Below, in pieces: positions 48,901 through 58,194 of a DNA stretch of 64,000 bases (position 1 is its first letter; each line of letters begins with the position of its first letter). Both the position numbers and the translations under genes were made by a program. Below the pieces are notes generated by a model. That model saw only the letters and a program-made list of their open reading frames with translations, was not told the DNA's origin and ran no database searches. The DNA is from Semisulcospira habei. Taxonomy: Eukaryota; Mollusca; Gastropoda; Semisulcospiridae. Location: positions 182,518,245-182,582,244 of the forward strand of contig BTPG01000005.1 in the NCBI GenBank assembly GCA_036245525.1, in the 5' to 3' direction.

Positions 48901-49215
48901 AACCATCCAACTCACCCACCCATTCACCCAACCTGTCCACAAATCCTCGCCTCACTCAACACACAAACCTTGTAATAGCTTGAGAGGGCTGTAGGTGGAG
49001 ACACTAACAGTGACTGTATAAGGGTCCGTGTAGCTAGGCGCGCCTACACTGACGTGACCAGGCACCATACTACTGCACCGATTCTCCGGGGCACCCGACG
49101 AATAGGGGCTGACCCCTAGGGGCATGGCGACTATTGCCACAAGAAACTGGGGCCAGCATCTTACACATGAATGCGAGATAGAGGACAGGCGTTTCGTAAC
49201 ATCAGCGGTTGACAT
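45180..49215 (-). CDS. Reeler-domain protein with Thr-rich stalk and hydrophobic C-terminus
   Basis: Six exons (49215-48969, 48511-48375, 47434-47340, 46735-46563, 46003-45909, 45275-45180) join in frame: 843 nt, 280 aa plus stop, phases 1, 0, 2, 1, 0 with AG/GT borders. Residues 1-40 contain a hydrophobic signal region (FLVAIVAMPLGV). The Reeler domain follows: YSSGAPENRCSSMVPGH, PYTVTVSVSTYSP, GRTFRGFFIQARN, VTVSWRAPPVPQGDIVF and TVVRVYNDYYTGILSPVI. Then a Thr-rich, mucin-like stalk of about 60 aa and a tail RVPLDIVFTLCLVLAAIMTA ending at the stop, as in GPI-anchor signals. Reeler proteins of this size in invertebrates are often named 'putative defense protein'; the function here is not shown. 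It would act at the cell surface or be secreted. Exons 4-5 are the least certain. Confidence 0.85.
45340..45615. repeat. Ordered tetranucleotide blocks
   Basis: Successive blocks of AATC, GGTC, ACCC, AGTC, AATC, ACCC and AGTC/AGCC, all four-base units in register, in the last intron of the Reeler gene. A separate (AATC)n is at 45864-45900. Confidence 0.95.
45909..46003 (-). CDS. Reeler gene exon 5 (Thr-rich)
   Basis: Acceptor CATTTCTTTTCAG, donor AATGAT/GTATGT; encodes TKSAATTATTTPTATTTTIR then PTLPGGINPND. Phase 1 in, 0 out, fitting both neighbours. Confidence 0.7.
46195..46306. mobile_element. Family A MITE with complete hairpin
   Basis: TTAACCCCATGACTGTCGAG at left; hairpin CTGCAAGAGGCATAGATCCT to GATCTATGCCTCTTGCTG. 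The right terminal repeat is not clear. Confidence 0.75.
46563..46735 (-). CDS. Reeler gene exon 4 (end of Reeler domain, Thr-rich stalk)
   Basis: Acceptor ATTTTCAG/TACTACAG lies inside the first unit of a 29-bp tandem array. Encodes TVVRVYNDYYTGILSPVI then a run of Thr with AAAA. The donor CAGCAA/GTACGA is only fair and decides the phase. Confidence 0.65.
46727..46896. repeat. 29-bp minisatellite overlapping a 3' splice site
   Basis: Six units (ACTGTAGTACTGAAAATTAG... every 29 bp from 46727). On the minus strand each unit contains ATTTTCAGTACTACAGTG, a copy of the exon 4 acceptor. Confidence 0.92.
47340..47434 (-). CDS. Reeler gene exon 3
   Basis: Acceptor ATGTGTTGACAG, donor TTCAG/GTACCG. 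Encodes GASTHAYSTDRTSVTVSWRA and PPVPQGDIVF, the conserved 'W-x-A-P' part of the Reeler fold. Phase 0 in, 2 out. Confidence 0.9.
47560..47880. repeat. CCA/CCG-rich low-complexity segment in Reeler intron 2
   Basis: Pro/Thr-coding, C-rich sequence with several poly-C runs; open frames on both strands appear compositional. Confidence 0.6.
48146..48330. mobile_element. Two family A MITEs, the second truncated
   Basis: A complete hairpin at 48152-48222 ends GGCAGTCAAGGGGGTAA, and three bases later TTAACCCCTTGACTGCGGGG starts a second copy that stops after CTGCAAGAGGCAGAGATCCT, close to the exon 2 boundary of the Reeler gene. Confidence 0.75.
48375..48511 (-). CDS. Reeler gene exon 2
   Basis: Acceptor CCCTCCACTTTCAG, donor AAT/GTGAGT. 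Encodes VSIQPRISGRTFRGFFIQAR and YGYFVETDGESRVGCN; the FRGFFIQAR motif is the most diagnostic part of the Reeler domain. Confidence 0.92.
48590..48745. repeat. AACG/ACGG/ACCA tetranucleotide tract
   Basis: Imperfect four-base units in Reeler intron 1. Confidence 0.85.
48969..49215 (-). CDS. Reeler gene exon 1
   Basis: ATG at 49215-49213 in AAGGATGTC. Encodes the signal region and YSSGAPENRCSSMVPGH, PYTVTVSVSTYSP. The donor CAAG/GTTTGT is phase 1. A later ATG at residue 37 (MPLGV) would remove most of the hydrophobic segment and is less likely. Confidence 0.85.
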
Positions 49216-49349
49216 CCTTGTGGCGAATCTCAAACTGAAACACAGGAACTGGTGTCTTAGATATTAATACTGGTGTATTTGATAGTAGCAGTGGTTGACA
49301 CCCTTGTGGCCATTCTTAGAGATTTATAAAAAATAAAATAAACTTGAGT

Positions 49350-49413
49350 GTTGGTCTGTGATTTTTTTTACCTTACGGCCGTCAGGCCGTAAGGTCCAAA
49401 ATCACAGACCAGC
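49350..49413. mobile_element. Family D palindrome
   Basis: GTTGGTCTGTGATTTTTTTT and CCAAAATCACAGACCAGC arms meeting at CTTACGGCCGTCAGGCCGTAAG. Confidence 0.7.
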
Positions 49414-49589
49414 AGAGATGCAAAGAATCCTTTAATACTCTGTCTGTCCAAATGTCGCTTAGTCCATCGGTCTGTGTGTTCAACAGAAGCAGCTGCAGCA
49501 GAGACAGCACACCGCAAAGTCAAGCAGAAACAAAGAGAACACAAATCGTAACACTTGCAGAAAACATTTTTATTATCATAACACAAAAA

Positions 49590-49770
49590 GCAACAGCAAC
49601 AACAAACGACAACAACAACACAACAGAAACGTAACGCTTATATGAAAACAACATTATTGTCATCAGCAGCAGCAACATGAAACGACCAAGAACAAACAGC
49701 GACAACCACAACAGATAACGAAACCACAAGCCATCCGAACTGCAACCCACCACCACTACACCACCACCAA
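49590..49770. repeat. AAC/ACC-rich low-complexity DNA
   Basis: Loose CAA and CCA trinucleotides; no coding evidence. Confidence 0.7.
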
Positions 49771-49872
49771 CGGAAATTTCACCGTAACGTGACAAGACCA
49801 TGCTTTTGTTTATATACATTTTCAGACAACAGAGACCTTCCATTCCTATCACGAGACGTGTGTTTTCAAAGC

Positions 49873-50137
49873 ACTGTCCCAATAAGTTGTCGCCCTGTGG
49901 CCGAGGTCGGCCGGAGTGGGCCCGCGCGCATTCCACCACATCGTGACCCGACCATGACTCTAGATCTCGTTATACACTTTCACTCAAACGAAACCATCCT
50001 TTCCTATCACGAGATATGCGTTCACAAACCACTGTCCCAGTAAGCAGTGGTCCTCAGGCCGAGGTCGGTGCAGTTTGGCCCGCGCACGGCTGTGCGCGGG
50101 CCCACTGCGCCCGACCTCGGCCCGAGGACCACAGATT
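49873..50137. mobile_element. Two family C elements (half and complete)
   Basis: A half element at 49873-49945 and a complete palindrome at 50029-50137 (GTCCTCAGGCCGAGGTCGG to its complement around GGCCCGCGCACGGCTGTGCG). Both are preceded by CACTGTCCCA, and the DNA between them repeats ATCACGAGA and GTTCACAAA-type segments, suggesting a segmental duplication. Confidence 0.65.
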
Positions 50138-50177
50138 ATGGGTCTACGTGTTAACGATGTTCGAATAAAATTTTAAA

Positions 50178-50333
50178 TGCATGGTACTGGCCAAAATGTG
50201 ACGTCTCCGTCTGTTAGTAACAACGACAACAGCGACAACGATGCCGACAACAACTGCATGGTACTGGCCAAAATGTGACGTCTCCGTCTGTTAATAACAA
50301 CGACAACAGCGACAACGACGACGACAACAACAA
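50178..50333. repeat. Tandem duplication of about 77 bp
   Basis: GCATGGTACTGGCCAAAATG followed by GTGACGTCTCCGTCTGTTA and AACAACGACAACAGCG occurs twice in direct succession. Confidence 0.85.
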
Positions 50334-50387
50334 CGACCACAACCGCAGCTACAACAATAACAGAAACAAGACAGCATTCGTGCACAA

Positions 50388-50604
50388 TTTCACCCCTTCT
50401 CTGCCACTGGACGCAGGCTGTGCTTCTGAAACCTGTGTTAACTCAAGGGCCAAAGAATTTCATCCGTCCAATGAACATGGTTACGAAGTGGTGTCAACAA
50501 GAGGCATAGATCCTCATGAGCCCCCGCAACTGCGGGGGCTCATGAGGATCTATGCCTCTTGTATTTTGGTTCTGCTCGTTGTGTTTACGGCAGTAAAGGG
50601 GTTA
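50388..50604. mobile_element. Family A MITE
   Basis: TTCACCCCTTCTCTGCCAC at left (TTAA mutated), GGCAGTAAAGGGGTTAA at right; perfect hairpin at about 50490-50561. Confidence 0.75.
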
Positions 50605-50844
50605 AACACGGCACGTGACCTTTTAACACTTGTTACTCCATCGAATCGGCCAGGCGTTCAGCAGGCAGGACTTTATGTGAGAGCCCTGTAGGTGGCACCG
50701 AGTCACAACGAAACACAGCCGATTTCAAATTCTTACAGCACCCCGAGACATACAACTACGACACCACGGCACCACTGCCACCGACAACAACCACAAACGA
50801 CAAAAGATGACAACAAAATATAAAAAAATATTAACAACACAATC

Positions 50845-51081
50845 TTAACCCTTTTGCTGCTAGTGATGACGAATTTCCGGTCCGACGCGCAACCACTACA
50901 CACTGATCGCCATTCGCGTGCAGAACACAGTTGTAAATTGAACCCAAAACAAGCATAAAGAACACAGGACTAACAAGAGACATAAATCCTCATGAGCCCC
51001 CGCGACTGCGAGGGCTCATGAGGGTTTATGTCTCTTGCAGCTGGGCAGCGTTCGCCTTGCCCCCTGCAGTGATAGAGTTAA
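50845..51081. mobile_element. Family A MITE sharing its right TTAA with a family B copy
   Basis: TTAACCCTTTTGCTGCTAG at left and GCAGTGATAGAGTTAA at right; hairpin at about 50971-51042. Confidence 0.8.
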
Positions 51082-51291
51082 CTCAATCAGCCCTACGGCC
51101 GCATTTCCCAGATTTTGGAGGCGTCATCTAATGACTATGCACCAGTTGCAGGAGATGGATCGACCATGATAATTCAAGGGCAGTGCCAGATTAGCGTGGC
51201 GCCGACAGGCGCCAAGCTAATCTGGCACTACCCTTGAATTATCATGGTCGACTCATCTCCTGCTGTAGTGCGTCAGGGCTGAATGGGGTAA
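51078..51291. mobile_element. TTAA-bounded MITE, family B
   Basis: Starts at the TTAA that ends the preceding family A copy (TTAACTCAATCAGCCCTACG); right end GGGCTGAATGGGGTAA. Confidence 0.85.
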
Positions 51292-51689
51292 CGGAAACGA
51301 GAGCTTTCGTGTTCAACAGAAGATATGTACTCGTGATTTTCTCACCATTCAGCTCGTTACTCCACCGAATCCAGTGTAACCTACCTGTGTTCTCGCCTGA
51401 AGCATGGTTTTAATAACCCAAACGAGAAACGGCTCATGTATCGGCTGTACCACTACCTCAGTACGCGTGCACGTACAGTGAGGTCACAAATATCAGCGTG
51501 ACGCACAAGCGTTTACGTTTAGGCCACTAGAGTCAGGTTTCTTACCTTACAGTGACAGCCGGCCAGTACACACAGTCCGAACGGGCGTTTCAAAACAGGA
51601 ACTGCCTGAGAATCACAGACATTTTTTTCTCTGCATGTACTGGGCCCAGTCCTGTAGTCACAGCATATCTCTCAGACCACCTCCTCAAA

Positions 51690-51758
51690 ATTCAAGAGGC
51701 ATAGATTCTCGTGAGCCATTGCAGTCGCAGGTGCTCATGAGAACCTATGCCTCTTGGT
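51690..51758. mobile_element. Family A hairpin
   Basis: TTCAAGAGGCATAGATTCTC with GAGAACCTATGCCTCTTGG; core diverged. Confidence 0.7.
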
Positions 51759-52273
51759 GGCTTTGGCACTTGGATCTATTGATATACATCAATAATCTAC
51801 GACGAAGAGAGTGGTGGGAAGCTAAGCCTGAACATAACTGAACCAACCTGAGACTGAACAAACGCAATTACGTATTTATAAGGTGTAGTCGATTGGTGAA
51901 AGATTATGTACACTTATTAATGTGAGAGAACACACTTGTGCGTATGCCTACCTGGCAGTGTATTAAGGGGCAACTTTACGGTTGATCACGGCTTTACGAA
52001 ATTTTCGTTTTGTCAATCACGAAAATGGAGTTTTTGAGCCATCACGATTTTCTGACTTTTTTTTTTTCTCCACGAATCACGATAACATTCTTGATGACAG
52101 TCTCACACGTGTCATGGAACACAGAAATCACGTGTCACAGTGTTAACGCATTACCCTCACCCCACCTCACCTCCACCCAAAAGACCCCCCCCCCCCCCAC
52201 CAACCCATTCCCACCCCCATTCCCACCCCCCACTGAGACATAGATCCTCCTGAGCCGCCTTTTGTGATGTGAA

Positions 52274-52486
52274 TTAACTCACCCAACCCCAAGAACGTCA
52301 TTTCCTAAATTTTGGAGGCGTCATCTAAACGACTATTCACCTATTGCAGGAGATGGATCGACCATGATAATTCAAGGGTAGTGCCAGATTAGCTTGGCGC
52401 CTGTCGGCGCCAAGCTAATCTGGCACTACCCTTGAATTATCATGGTCGATCCATCTGATGTAGTGCGTCTGGACTGAATGGGTTAA
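52274..52486. mobile_element. TTAA-bounded MITE, family B, next to a family A fragment
   Basis: TTAACTCACCCAACCCCAAG at left, GGACTGAATGGGTTAA at right; centre GCTTGGCGCCTGTCGGCGCC. A family A left-arm fragment lies at 52232-52258. Confidence 0.85.
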
Positions 52487-52499
52487 TATACCCAAAAAT

Positions 52500-53110
52500 T
52501 TTGTAAGTCCACTTCGCTTATAATATTGTTGAATAAACTGAATATAACAAAGGTGGGACATAACACTAGTTCAGAGGTCCCGACAGCTATCTTTCTACGT
52601 AAATTATATCGGTTATGACTATATACATTTTGGATAGAACAAGAAGAAATAAAATGTCAAATTTTATCCGAAGTATGACGGCGTCTAGCTACCTTGCAAG
52701 AGTATAAAATGTAACGTGGAAGACGAGATGACCTCAAAAAGTACAATTTACCCTTGCTCTGCGTCCAAGTTTCGTTCGGCACATATACTGAAGTGAATGC
52801 GCATGACAGGGGTCAAGGGAGCGAACTGTTCGTCCAGCGCCAGATAATTTCCATTGGTATGTTTTGTGTCGGTACCGGCGCTCATAACTATCGTGTCGCC
52901 TAGTTTGGCTTTGCGCAAACCAGGCCGCCCGGCCACACATCCCGGCCGCTCTGCCAAACGAGTTTCTTTTCTCTTTACTGCCCACCCGACCAGGACCGAT
53001 CCGGTTGAGTGGCCCCGGCAGAAGGTTATTGGTTGAATGTGTGTCTGAAGTTTTAGTCATACGACCAAATCCTGACGATTTTGACCGTTTGAGGAGCGTT
53101 TAATTAGATT
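52500..53110. other. No feature recognised
   Basis: No supported exon or repeat; open frames of about 100 codons on the minus strand show no recognisable motif. Confidence 0.35.
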
Positions 53111-53116
53111 GCGCCA

Positions 53117-53183
53117 GCAAGAGATATAGATTCTCATGAGCCCCGCTGTTGCGGGGGCTCATACGGATCTATGCCTTTTGCTG
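53117..53183. mobile_element. Family A hairpin
   Basis: AGCAAGAGATATAGATTCTC with GATCTATGCCTTTTGCTG around a GC core. Confidence 0.75.
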
Positions 53184-53349
53184 AAACTCTTGCATAGGTA
53201 TAGAGGACTTGGCAAGCGCTGACTGGGCCAGCGAAAGGACTTACTCTGCAAGAATTATGTCGTGAGCCCGGTACCAAGAACGGGACCATTATAATGAATC
53301 TATCGCAACATGACTTTCCTTGACTGTGGTAAAAGTGAACACGCTCCAA

Positions 53350-53420
53350 GTGCAAGAGACATAGATCCTCATGAGCCCCCGCAGTTGCTGGGGCTCATGA
53401 GGATCTATGCCTCTTGCTGA
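53350..53420. mobile_element. Family A hairpin
   Basis: GTGCAAGAGACATAGATCCTC with GATCTATGCCTCTTGCTG around GAGCCCCCGCAGTTGCTGGG. Confidence 0.8.
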
Positions 53421-53721
53421 AACCACTTTTAATCAATTGACGTTAAATTAACGAAGATTGCAGAAACACAACCTACGTCCATTGGCAGTTTAACTTTAAG
53501 GGGTTGAAAATAAGTAAATCAAAGCCCTTATACGACTCGTCGAGGAGGACAACGGCGTTTACGCCTAGGAATGGCTGGCTACCTGGTTACTGGCTGGCGT
53601 GTGTAAGACACGTGACTGATTTAGGCTCCTGTGGTTGAGTACAGTTGTGTTCTCGTTACTTTTTTTGACACATTTTAGACCACAAAGGTGACTGCCAAGC
53701 GTGTAAAATGCAGAGAAGAAC

Positions 53722-53938
53722 CCAACGGAGAAAGAAACACGCGTAAAAAAGACAGTTAAAAACAATATATTAATATTTCGGGTAAATACCCTTTTTCAAT
53801 TTAGCACATTCCTTCTGCGATAATGAAGATAAGTAGCGACTGATCTCTATATTTGTTTATTTCGAAAAAGGGTATTTAACCGAAATGTTAATTGTGTTGT
53901 AACTGTCTTTTCTAAGCGTGTTTCTTTCTCCGTTGGTT
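53722..53938. repeat. Inverted repeat with 75-bp arms
   Basis: Left arm 53722-53800 (CCAACGGAGAAAGAAACACG ... GGGTAAATACCCTTTTT) and right arm 53862-53938 are inverted partners separated by about 60 bp; possibly a MITE or fold-back element. Confidence 0.65.
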
Positions 53939-53981
53939 TTTTTTTTTTTTTTGTACACAATTTGTTTATCCTTATGGATGA

Positions 53982-54370
53982 TTGATTGATTGTACATTGC
54001 TTAACGTCCCGACAGCAACAAGGCTTTCTCAGGACGTGCCTGCACTGCTTGTGAAAAAAAAAAAATAAACAGAACATTGAATGTATGTCGCCAGCCGGTC
54101 AAATACATTAAAGAAACCTAACACATGGGGCCTAAATAAAGCTAAGACCATTTAGCAACACACATCCAATATCAAGCGCTACAGTTACAGGCAGTGCAGA
54201 CAGTAGGGAGAGTTTTAAAAAGGCAAATACAGGTGAATGGACAAAGGGTAGACAGAAACACATGCCCCAGAATAGAGAGAAAAACCTACCCTGGGGGCTG
54301 ACCAGGGTGACCCTGGGAACTAAAAAATACCTAACCCCACCCAAGTCCCCCAGGGCAGACCCGGGTGGGG
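53982..54370 (-). mobile_element. Retroposon of about 390 bp with 13-bp target duplication, copy 1
   Basis: Flanked by TCCTTATGGATGA at 53969-53981 and 54371-54383. On the minus strand it starts CCCCACCCGGGTCTGCCCTG and ends GGGACGTTAAGCAATGTAC with a CAATC-repeat tail. This is a SINE-like or truncated LINE structure with no open frame. Confidence 0.85.
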
Positions 54371-54828
54371 TCCTTATGGATGAGGTTAATTACACCACAT
54401 ACGTCAAAATTGCACGTGTCCTCATTTCAATTTGTTGTCATACATTATAGCACTATCTCCAGTAAAGAATTGTTGAGAATGCAAAGCATGACCTACTTAA
54501 TGATACTTTTTCACAAGCATACAAAGCTGGAAATGGACCAAATACACGAAATAAACAGCAAATTCCCATTAGTACCAAGGTTCCCCAAGTATCAGATAGC
54601 TCATGTACATTGCCAGAAGTACGCCATATTTATATGAAGGTATACAAGGTGAACGCACAAGCGTCTCAATCAGTATTATACCTGGAAATGTAACGTACGC
54701 AGACTTTCAACCGGTCGCACGCACATACTCACAAACGCAACGGGCACACAAACGCGAACTCTCAGTCGAACGCATTCGTGCAGTATAAACGCAAAACATT
54801 CTTTTTCTCTGTGGCTCCTTTTACTAAA

Positions 54829-54872
54829 CAAACAAAAAAAAAAAAAAAAAGAAAAAAAAAAAAAAAAAAAAA
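54829..54872. repeat. Poly-A tract
   Basis: A run of about 40 bp with two G interruptions. Confidence 0.95.
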
Positions 54873-55069
54873 CACCCGTGAACTGAAAAATACTCTTTAC
54901 AAGATACAATTTACAACGCTAGCACATCACTCTCACATCCACACACAATATAATAAAAGCCAGGTTATGTAAATGCTCAACTGGTATTATCGCTCTGTAT
55001 CGTTCGCACGTTCCTCCACGTCTAGGCGTGTAGTTTCTGGCGTCATGCGTTCCTGAAGCTGTCCCACGT

Positions 55070-55205
55070 TCCCCGAACTGTGGACGTCCTCTCGACTCGC
55101 TCCTCTAGCGCAGCCTCTGTTGACTTATGTCTTGACACCAAGCCTCTCGCTCCCCGAACGGTGAATGTCCTCACGACACGTTCCTCCAGGGGCAGCCTCT
55201 GTTGA
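55070..55205. repeat. Diverged direct repeat of about 50 bp
   Basis: CCCCGAACTGTGGACGTCCT at 55070 and CCCCGAACGGTGAATGTCCT at 55157, each ending GCAGCCTCTGTTGAC. Confidence 0.7.
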
Positions 55206-55209
55206 CCTT

Positions 55210-56200
55210 GACGTCTCGGCGTCACGTCAGTCACTCCGCACACTCTATACAAAAAAGTTATAATATCATAACACTTGCTTAACACACACACATTGGATGA
55301 CATGAGGTACATTACGTAACATGGCTGAGACAAACAAATCTACACGTTCATTCAAACACTCGTGCTTCATAAAACCTAAAAGACTAGATTTGCAACACAC
55401 CATAACTCAGTCACTACACTGAAACAGACTGTAACATGACGCACGCGCCATACACGGGTTCGTACATCGGATACGATTATACTTAACACACTCACGTACT
55501 ACCTTCATAAACGACTTAGGCATACACACCTCACATTCCTTAGTTATCCATCTCGGTAAATAACTACATAGGAAAATCACCATTTATCTAAAAACATTCC
55601 AAACCGACATGACTGAACCAAATGAACGCTACACAACAGAGCTAAATCTTACTAACGCATACTACTTTTATCTCAGTAGCTGTCGATAATACATATAGAA
55701 ACATACCTGAAATCTAGGTCTCTGAGTCTTGGAATACGGCTAGCATATCAACATACGCCCGCCCTCAATGGCAGAATAGCCCGTACTGAATACTTTAGAG
55801 CTCTGTTAGACTGAGCCCTCCCTAAAACTCCGTGCTAATCGCTGCAATCGTGAATACACGGTCTACTGGTTACACCCGAAAAACCGCGGACACGACAGTG
55901 CAATGCGGGAACCGTGTGTGAACTCTATGCGTGGGCATAAAGCTTCATCACATGAGACAACCTAGGATTTGCGTTTGGCGTCAGTAGCATGGCGTCATGA
56001 TCGTTGAATTGTTTAGTATCGTGACGGGGCCCATAGAAGGGGCCCATCGAAAATCTCATGAGGCGCGTGTTTACAAGCACCTGCTAAGGCGAGCTAAGTC
56101 ACTCCATAGCAACTGTTTTGGTTTATGGACATAATGCTTTATTGTATATCATTAGAATCAGTATTTGTATCTCCTGAACGCTCCGACGTGCTTATTTTGT
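55210..56200. other. No feature recognised
   Basis: About 1 kb with no supported exons; LTR or retrotransposon flank is possible but neither terminal repeats nor a target duplication were found. Confidence 0.35.
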
Positions 56201-56214
56201 TAGGTATGCTCACC

Positions 56215-56228
56215 GTTGCCATGGCAAC
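56215..56228. promoter_or_regulatory. Perfect RFX-type X-box palindrome
   Basis: GTTGCCATGGCAAC matches the RFX-factor X-box consensus (GTNRCC, spacer, RGYAAC). Half-site-like CATAGCAAC (56103) and GGTTGCTAAG (56253) lie nearby. No start codon of a recognised gene is adjacent. Confidence 0.35.
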
Positions 56229-56463
56229 GAACACTAAGTGACCGTTACACCTGGTTGCTAAGAACGCAAATTTCAGCTACCTTTGATGCTTCTGCAAAGC
56301 CAAATTTGGTCAAATATCAACTGATATCATCATTACGGAATGTCAATGCTGGTTTTGAATATCTTACCTGGTTTTGAAGATTTTTTTTATATGAATGTTC
56401 TGGTTTTGGTCATTTTTTGAGTATGTTAGCCAAGGGAAGCTATTCATAGCTCCCAAACTAATC

Positions 56464-56535
56464 TGCGCATTGAGTTATATTATAAATATGAGAAATGCGC
56501 CATATAAATGCTATGCATTATTATTATTATTATTA
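56464..56535 (+). mobile_element. L2/CR1-like LINE 3' tail
   Basis: Nearly identical to the tail at 31336-31400: GCGCATTGAGTTATATTATA then AATGCGCCATATAAATGC and ATT repeats. Confidence 0.6.
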
Positions 56536-56539
56536 AGCT

Positions 56540-57400
56540 GAAATTAAACAATCGGCATTGATATTCCATAATAAACCCATTTGTGAACTTGCGTGTAAAA
56601 TTTCACTATCATCTGACATGTACATTTCAGATATTTGTTTCCGCAGTATGTACACCCACCCACCCCAAATTTACAATTTTGAAAAAACATCAAAAACAAG
56701 TTTCAGCAAGGTGGCGTTTTTTCCCCATCATACACAGCTCTAACATGTCACCTGAAATCGTTGGCTTAAAATGTTTTTCACACGATAAAATCTTTATGCA
56801 GTGCAGACATGGACACATTCCAGAAACCCTGTGTGTACTATGACCTAGGCCTCTCCCCCCCCCACCTCCTCCCCCTCCCCTACCCCCCTCCCACCACCCC
56901 CCCCCACCCCCGATGCTTTAGTTTTGCATGCTTAGTGTGCATTGCTTGTTGTACTCAGTGTGCACACTTATTGCGTCCAGTTTGTTTTTAATTAAGCACT
57001 AATATAACAACTTCTTGGTGACAGTAAACCATTTTAACAACATTCTAAATTGCTACAGCTAGGATCACCAAGAAAACCCAGGTGTATTAGGTATTGTGAA
57101 TCAACGTTAACTCTTGTAGACACAATGATGCACTATTGAAGCACCCCCAGTGCCTGTTTGTTTTCCACTGTATACGCTTGACGCAGACAACTGGTATTCA
57201 GACAGAATGCATGGTACATGTGAGCAGAAGATTGAAACAGTAATTGGCAATATTTGTCAGGGTCCATACTCACAACCGTTGGTTCCTAACTTAGGTGTAG
57301 TTGCACTTGTCAAAGTGTGACAGATTCCGAAATCCTAACAATTTATCGCTACGAACGGACCTTTTCACAATGTACATTACATTATCGTTATCAAGCACAT
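56540..57400. other. No gene seen; C-rich tract
   Basis: AT-rich DNA with a C-rich tract at 56848-56912; no supported exon. Confidence 0.4.
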
Positions 57401-57403
57401 CTG

Positions 57404-57520
57404 TGTTTCCTTGACGGGGAAGTGGCGCAGTGGTTAAGGCGTCTGCCTCCAATGCCAAAGGTGCGAGGTTCAATACCGGGTTCCGGCTTTGGATTTTTCT
57501 CCTCTGGTAAGTGTCACCGT
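57404..57520 (+). mobile_element. tRNA-like head fused to the LINE 5' region
   Basis: Shares GGCGCAG, GCCTGCC/GTCTGCC, CCAATGC, GAGGTTC, ATACC and TTTTTCTCCTCTGGTAAGTG with the SINE at 30968. Not a functional tRNA: the acceptor stem does not close. Confidence 0.6.
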
Positions 57521-58194
57521 CTGGGCAGTGGGCAGATGTTCACATCTGCACGGGACATAGACGACCCCGGCCCCCACGAGTCCCCTGCTGCCTTGCAGGC
57601 TTGGCCGCTTGGCTGCAAAAAGGCTAAGGGAGGAAACCCCTGACATCAAAGCCCCCGTGTCTCCGGGGAAGGCTTTTGAGCCAGAGACTAAGACAAGGAC
57701 AGTCTGATATAAAACCTACGACCCGAGGACCTCGATGCCACCGTCCCAGCTTGCTAGGCCATGGCAAACGAACCAAGGGTTTAAAGGGTGGGGCCAGTAC
57801 TGCGCACACTGCACTCCACCAAAAAGCTCCACCGCGCAGGCTTTAGGAAACGCCCACGGACTATGACACTGAACCTTCCAAGTCCTGTAGCGATGGGCAA
57901 GGGGCAAAACGGCAGGTGAAAGATGTCACTGGAAGCCGCAGTCTCAAACCTGCATGCAGGCGGTTCAGGATATTGGTCGCCTGATGTTGACCTGGGGATG
58001 ACAACGTCACTCGGCACACCCTGAACGACCAAGCAAACTTCTCTAGGGACAGCACTGCTTGCTCCACACGGAGAGGGGCCTAGAAAAGGTGGCCTAACCA
58101 AAGCTCATCCCCTCGTAACCCAGTTGGCTAGCCGCGGTCAACGGGCATCTTCTCATGCGGTCAGAAAACAAGAAAAAACAATGGATCCACTCTC

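Noticed and set aside
54960..56060. Possible second LTR element
   Set aside because: No TG...CA terminal pair, target duplication or similarity to the solo LTR at 6662 could be found.
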